Assembly: GCA_021202465.1 (NCBI GenBank)
Contig: JAJQCZ010000048.1
Span: forward strand, 54,453-118,452
Length of the DNA: 64,000 nucleotides
DNA from: Lachnospiraceae bacterium
GTDB lineage: Bacteria; Bacillota; Clostridia; Lachnospirales; Lachnospiraceae
Direction: 5' to 3'
The position numbers and the translations under genes are program-made. Shown here in pieces: positions 60,190-64,000 of this stretch (positions are counted from its first letter, which is position 1; the number at the start of each line of letters is the position of its first letter). The notes below the pieces were generated by a model that was given only the letters and a program-made list of their open reading frames with translations, had not been told where the DNA came from and made no database searches.

Positions 60190-61332
60190 ATGAAAAATCG
60201 TGCCGGTTATTATAAAAGGAATTTAACAGGCGAGATGGCATATGAATCTTTCGTGCCAAGCTCACTGCCGCCATCTCCGTCCATTGAAATGTCCGAAGAA
60301 ATGATTTGTGTCCTTGTAAAGGCAAACTCTCAACTTGCCGTCTTAGAGGAGGTCGCAACACGTATTCCGAATGTTGATCTGTTTGTTTCCATGTATGTAC
60401 GCAAAGAAGCATTGATGTCTTCTCAGATTGAGGGGACACAGGCAACTCTTGAGGACGTGCTGGATCCAATGATTGATGCCAATACAAATCGCAATGTCGC
60501 AGATGTTGTAAACTACATCAAAGCCACAGAGTATGCGATCAGGAGACTGAATGAACTTCCTCTATGTAATCGACTGATCAGGGAAGCACATGCAGTTCTG
60601 ATGTCAGGTGTTCGCGGGCAGGAAAAAAATCCGGGGGAATTCCGCTCTTCTCAGAACTGGATTGGCGGACAGGGAAGTACACTGAAAAATGCGAGATATA
60701 TTCCGCCTTCTCCGGAAGATATGATAGAAGCTATGTCTGAACTGGAAAAATATATGAATGCAGAGGATAACTTAGATGTACTGATTCGAGCGGCGTTGAT
60801 TCATTATCAGTTTGAAACAATTCACCCGTTTCTTGATGGGAACGGTCGGGTTGGCAGACTTTTGATTACGCTGTTTTTGATGGAACAGAAAGTTCTTACT
60901 ACTCCGGCACTGTATATTTCATATTTTTTAAAGAAAAATCGTGTGGAATATTATGACCGTATGACGGAGGTACGGGTTAAAGGAAATTATGAACAATGGA
61001 TTCTGTTTTTTCTGCAGGCTCTGCTGGAATCAGCAGAGGATGCAATCTCGACAATCAATGATCTAACGGCTTTGCATGATGAAAATGTAGAAAATATTTT
61101 AACTATGGGGCGTGCATCAAAAAACGCAATGCGCGTATTTAACTACATGGAGACGAATCCTATTATTGAAATAAAAAAAACGGCGGATGCATTGGGAATT
61201 TCATATAATACGACATCCAATGCCGTGAAACGATTGCAGGAAGCGGGAATACTTGTTCAGACCACAAACGAAAGCAGAAATCGTACTTTTGCTTATGAAG
61301 CATACCTTGGTATTCTTCGGAAGGGAACCTGA
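60190..61332 (+). CDS. Fic-family protein (protein AMPylase-like) with C-terminal helix-turn-helix
   Basis: 380 residues. An N-terminal Fic_N domain carries the inhibitory motif SSQIEG (about 77-82), the (S/T)xxxE(G/N) of class II Fic proteins, whose Glu blocks ATP. The catalytic motif HPFLDGNGRVGR follows (His near 212). The C-terminal 80 residues have a winged-helix pattern (IKKTADALGISYNTTSNAVK). Fic enzymes transfer AMP to Tyr, Ser or Thr of target proteins. The DNA-binding domain suggests autoregulation. AAAGGAG precedes the ATG. Low GC sets this gene apart from the rest of the window and suggests transfer. Confidence 0.93.
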   Translation: MKNRAGYYKRNLTGEMAYESFVPSSLPPSPSIEMSEEMICVLVKANSQLAVLEEVATRIPNVDLFVSMYVRKEALMSSQIEGTQATLEDVLDPMIDANTNRNVADVVNYIKATEYAIRRLNELPLCNRLIREAHAVLMSGVRGQEKNPGEFRSSQNWIGGQGSTLKNARYIPPSPEDMIEAMSELEKYMNAEDNLDVLIRAALIHYQFETIHPFLDGNGRVGRLLITLFLMEQKVLTTPALYISYFLKKNRVEYYDRMTEVRVKGNYEQWILFFLQALLESAEDAISTINDLTALHDENVENILTMGRASKNAMRVFNYMETNPIIEIKKTADALGISYNTTSNAVKRLQEAGILVQTTNESRNRTFAYEAYLGILRKGT

Positions 61333-61366
61333 AACAAATTATGGAACTATAGAATCATGTTTCAGG
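61328..61366 (+). promoter_or_regulatory. Inverted repeat over the Fic stop codon
   Basis: CCTGAAAC (61328-61335) and GTTTCAGG (61359-61366), 23 nt apart. It may be an operator or a 3' structure. No T-run follows directly. Confidence 0.35.
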
Positions 61367-61398
61367 TTTATGACTTAAAATGAAATAATCGTTTATGG

Positions 61399-61423
61399 AA
61401 GCATCTCTTCGGAGGTGCTTTTT
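61399..61423 (+). terminator. UUCG-loop terminator hairpin between fic and ahpC
   Basis: GCATCTC(TTCG)GAGGTGC with a 7-bp stem including one G-U pair, then five Ts. It ends the Fic transcript, or acts as an attenuator in the ahpC leader: 61424-61489 shows no clear promoter for ahpC. Confidence 0.75.
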
Positions 61424-61489
61424 GCATGGATAAAAAATGTTGATTGCGGACAAACTGAAGCAGAGAAGATCATGAAGGAGGACAAGAGT

Positions 61490-62053
61490 ATGTCAATGAT
61501 CAACAAGGAAATCGCAGATTTTTCCGTGCAGGCGTTTCAGGACAATGCATTCAGGACGGTGACCCGGGCGGATGTGCTGGGGAAGTGGAGCGTGTTTTTC
61601 TTTTATCCGGCGGATTTTACCTTCGTGTGTCCGACGGAGCTTGAGGATCTGGCGGAGAAGTATGAGGCTTTTCAGGCGGCGGGGTGCGAGATCTATTCAG
61701 TTTCCTGTGATTCGCATTTCGTTCACAAAGCCTGGCATGACGCATCTGAACGGATCAAGAAGATCCGTTATCCGATGCTGGCGGACCCCACGCATGCGCT
61801 GGCGCGGGATTTCGATGCACTGATCGAGGCGGACGGCATGGCGGAGCGGGGCAGCTTCATCGTGAATCCAGAAGGGCGGATCGTGGCCTATGAGGTGAAT
61901 GCAGGCAACATCGGGCGTAATGCGGAGGAGCTGTTCCGCCGTTTGCAGGCCAGTCAGTTCGTGGCGGCGCACGGCGATGAGGTCTGCCCGGCGAAGTGGC
62001 AGCCCGGCGCCGAGACGCTGAAACCGAGTCTGGATCTGGTGGGGCAGTTGTAG
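61490..62053 (+). CDS. ahpC: Peroxiredoxin AhpC (alkyl hydroperoxide reductase subunit C)
   Basis: 187 residues from ATG 61490 behind AAGGAGG, exactly the usual AhpC length. The peroxidatic Cys47 is in DFTFVCPTE and the resolving Cys166 in EVCPAKW, a typical 2-Cys enzyme. It reduces hydrogen peroxide and organic hydroperoxides. The reductant is presumably the flavoprotein encoded 114 nt downstream. No clear PerR box was seen. Confidence 0.96.
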   Translation: MSMINKEIADFSVQAFQDNAFRTVTRADVLGKWSVFFFYPADFTFVCPTELEDLAEKYEAFQAAGCEIYSVSCDSHFVHKAWHDASERIKKIRYPMLADPTHALARDFDALIEADGMAERGSFIVNPEGRIVAYEVNAGNIGRNAEELFRRLQASQFVAAHGDEVCPAKWQPGAETLKPSLDLVGQL

Positions 62054-62167
62054 AAGTTGAAATGTGCAGTAAAGAGTTGCTTCAAAAAAGAGATCTGGAA
62101 GGGGACAAAACTTTTGTTTTTCAGTAGGGAAAGGAATTTACTGCATGCCTGAGGAGGGGAGGATTTT

Positions 62168-63823
62168 GTGGAGAGAGGCGACAGATTCATGGAGAAGCAG
62201 GACAATTTATATGATGTGGTGGTGATCGGCGGAGGCCCGGCGGGCCTCACCGCCGCCCTTTATCTGGCCCGGGCGCGGTATCGTGTGGTGGTGCTGGAGG
62301 AAGAGAGTTTCGGCGGGCAGATCGCGACCACGGCCGAGGTCGTGAATTACCCCGGCATCGCCCGGATCAGCGGTCAGGCGCTGACGGAGACCATGCGAAG
62401 ACAGGCGGAGAGCTTCGGCGCGGAGTTCCTCCTGGCCCGGGCGGAGCGGCTGGAGATGGAGAGTGATGTGAAAACGGTGCACACCAGCCGCGGACCGCTG
62501 CGCTGCTTCGGTGTGCTGCTGGCCACCGGCGCGCATCCCCGGAAGGTGGGTTTTGCCGGGGAGGAGGAATATCGCGGGCGGGGCGTGGCTTACTGCGCGA
62601 CCTGCGACGGCGAATTTTTCACCGGGCAGGATGTCTACGTCGTGGGAGGTGGCTTCGCCGCGGCGGAGGAGAGCCTGTTCCTGACAAAGTACGCCCGGCG
62701 GGTGACGATCCTGATCCGCCGCGGAGATTTTTCCTGCGCGCAGAGCGTGGCCGAGGAGGTGCGTGCGCATGAGAAGATCACGGTGCGGCCCTTTACGGAG
62801 ATCGAGTCGGTTTCCGGGGATACGGTTCTGCAGACGCTGCGGATGCGGAACAATCAGACCGGTGAGGTCACGGAGGTGCGGGCGAAGGAAGGAGAGCGCC
62901 TCGGCGTCTTTGTCTTCGCCGGGTACGAACCGGCCTCCTCTCTGGCGGAGGGACTGGCGGAGCGGGACGCGCAGGGCTATGTGGTGACGGACCGGAACCA
63001 GAAGACCCGCACGAAGGGGCTTTATGCCGCAGGAGACGTCTGTGTCAAGCCGCTGCGTCAGGTGGCGACAGCCGTGGGAGACGGGGCGCTGGCGGCGACG
63101 GAGCTGGAGCGGTATGCGGCTCTCATGCAGAGAAAAACAGGGTTGCATCCGAAGGTGGCAAAAAGAACAGTTAGAGCGGAGCAAAGAGAAGAGAGCGAAG
63201 CAGGAAACAGAACGAAAGCAGCGGACGACCTTTTTACAGAGGAGATGTTAACGCAGCTGCATACGGTCTTTTCCCGGATGGAGCGGCCGCTTTTGCTGCG
63301 CCTGCAGCTGGATGAGCGCTCCGTTTCCTACGAACTGCAGCACTATATGGACAGCCTGGCGGCGCTCACAGATCGGCTGCGGGTGGAGATCGACGAGGCA
63401 GGCGCCGCGGAGGAGCTTCCCTGCGTGCGCATCTGCACGGAGGACGGTGCGGAGACCGGACTGGCCTTTCACGGCGTGCCAGGCGGCCATGAATTTACCT
63501 CCTTCGTGCTCGGCCTCTACAATGCGGCCGGTCCCGGCCAGCCCGTGGACCTGGAGACTCTGGAGCGTATTCGGGCCATCGACCGCCGGAGGAACCTGAA
63601 GATTCTGGTCTCTCTCTCCTGTACGATGTGCCCTGCACTGGTTGCCGCCGCCTGGCGCATCGCGGCGGCAAACCCGCTGGTCACAGCGGAGGTCTACGAT
63701 ATCAACCATTTCACTGTGCTGAAGGAGCGCTATCAGGTCATGAGCGTGCCGTGCCTGGTGATCGATGAGGAGACGGTCACATTCGGGAAAAAGGATATCC
63801 GGCAGCTCCTCGAACTGCTATAG
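62168..63823 (+). CDS. AhpF-like flavoprotein: thioredoxin reductase domain fused to C-terminal thioredoxin-like domains
   Basis: 551 residues from GTG 62168 (GGAGG upstream; ATG 62189 is an alternative). The first 320 residues are thioredoxin-reductase-like: FAD site GGGPAG (21-26), redox CATC (about 142-145), NADPH site VVGGGFAAAEE, and the FAD-closing TRTKGLYAAGDVCVKP. A charged linker follows, then two thioredoxin-like folds, the second with CTMC (485-488) and a cis-Pro in SVPCLV. In classical AhpF the thioredoxin-like pair is at the N-terminus; here it is at the C-terminus. With ahpC just upstream it probably passes electrons from NADH or NADPH to AhpC. Confidence 0.9.
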   Translation: MERGDRFMEKQDNLYDVVVIGGGPAGLTAALYLARARYRVVVLEEESFGGQIATTAEVVNYPGIARISGQALTETMRRQAESFGAEFLLARAERLEMESDVKTVHTSRGPLRCFGVLLATGAHPRKVGFAGEEEYRGRGVAYCATCDGEFFTGQDVYVVGGGFAAAEESLFLTKYARRVTILIRRGDFSCAQSVAEEVRAHEKITVRPFTEIESVSGDTVLQTLRMRNNQTGEVTEVRAKEGERLGVFVFAGYEPASSLAEGLAERDAQGYVVTDRNQKTRTKGLYAAGDVCVKPLRQVATAVGDGALAATELERYAALMQRKTGLHPKVAKRTVRAEQREESEAGNRTKAADDLFTEEMLTQLHTVFSRMERPLLLRLQLDERSVSYELQHYMDSLAALTDRLRVEIDEAGAAEELPCVRICTEDGAETGLAFHGVPGGHEFTSFVLGLYNAAGPGQPVDLETLERIRAIDRRRNLKILVSLSCTMCPALVAAAWRIAAANPLVTAEVYDINHFTVLKERYQVMSVPCLVIDEETVTFGKKDIRQLLELL

Positions 63824-64000
63824 CGGGGCGGTCGGGGTTATGAGCGGCAGAGCAGATGGGAAATGTCGCGCTGATTACTTATCCGGAGATGCTGAAAGAT
63901 TTTCTGACCGGGCAGGAATGATGCAGCAGACGCAGAAAATGAAAAGGGGGCTGTGAAAAAACAACCCCAAACAGCAGGAGATTCATTGATTCGAACAACC
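63824..64000. other. Right-end intergenic sequence
   Basis: 177 bases with no supported gene. A GGGGCTGTG...CAACCCC pairing near 63947-63968 has an A-rich loop and does not resemble a standard terminator. Confidence 0.4.

Noticed and set aside
63970..64000. tRNA-like end (TTCGAAT in a T-arm-like context on the minus strand)
   Set aside because: The flanking bases do not form a full T-stem and no acceptor pairing can be checked at the window edge.
1..64000. CRISPR arrays, prophage or intact insertion sequences
   Set aside because: No direct-repeat/spacer pattern, integrase, transposase or phage structural gene was seen on either strand.

Overview
The window looks like chromosome of an anaerobic, low-G+C-phylum but fairly GC-rich Gram-positive, most likely a member of the Lachnospiraceae (Clostridia). 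This is inferred from the protein style (seryl-tRNA synthetase, fhs, V-type ATPase, YfhO, DacF-type carboxypeptidase), frequent TTG starts behind strong AGGAGG sites, and sigma-A promoters that nearly all have 16-18 nt spacers. No rRNA, confident tRNA, CRISPR array, phage or intact insertion sequence was seen.

Left part (1-21.4 kb), mainly housekeeping: a ketopantoate reductase cut by the left edge and its upstream AAA-ATPase/PD-(D/E)XK gene (minus strand); a secreted protein of unknown function; an AEC-family permease; a cluster of REP-like palindromes; the potABCD polyamine importer; a LOG-family nucleotide hydrolase; serS; fhs behind a structured 150-nt leader; an AI-2E-family permease; a Na/Pi cotransporter; a DEDDh exonuclease with a Cys-rich tail; a dacF-type carboxypeptidase with a DUF1461-like membrane protein; and trmB.

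Middle (21.4-45.3 kb): a nine-gene V-type ATPase operon (order F/H-like, C, I, K, G/F-like, E, A, B, D), then a 2,116-residue secreted BspA-like leucine-rich-repeat protein with about 25 repeats, and a plsC/pncB pair. Next come an HD hydrolase, an esterase-esterase-ATP-grasp cassette of unknown product, a DUF218 protein and metY.

Right part (45.5-57.7 kb), cell-surface glycan region: an ATP-grasp ligase, a CsbB/GtrB-like GT2 glycosyltransferase, an RffA-like sugar aminotransferase, a CapK-like adenylating enzyme, a Wzx-like flippase and a very large YfhO-family membrane protein, followed by an L,D-transpeptidase with fibronectin-III domains. GT2 + flippase + YfhO is the layout of three-component glycosylation systems; the aminotransferase, ATP-grasp and CapK genes suggest that the sugar is an acylated 4-amino sugar. 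Two genes are broken as read: the aminotransferase by a frameshift at a G6 tract, and the flippase by a frameshift at a T7 tract plus an in-frame TGA.

Far right (57.8-64 kb): a MATE exporter, then an AT-rich patch of degraded accessory DNA (C-terminal half of a methyltransferase, an antitoxin-like gene with a 24-residue RelE-like toxin remnant, and a Fic protein), then ahpC and a permuted AhpF-like peroxide-reducing partner.
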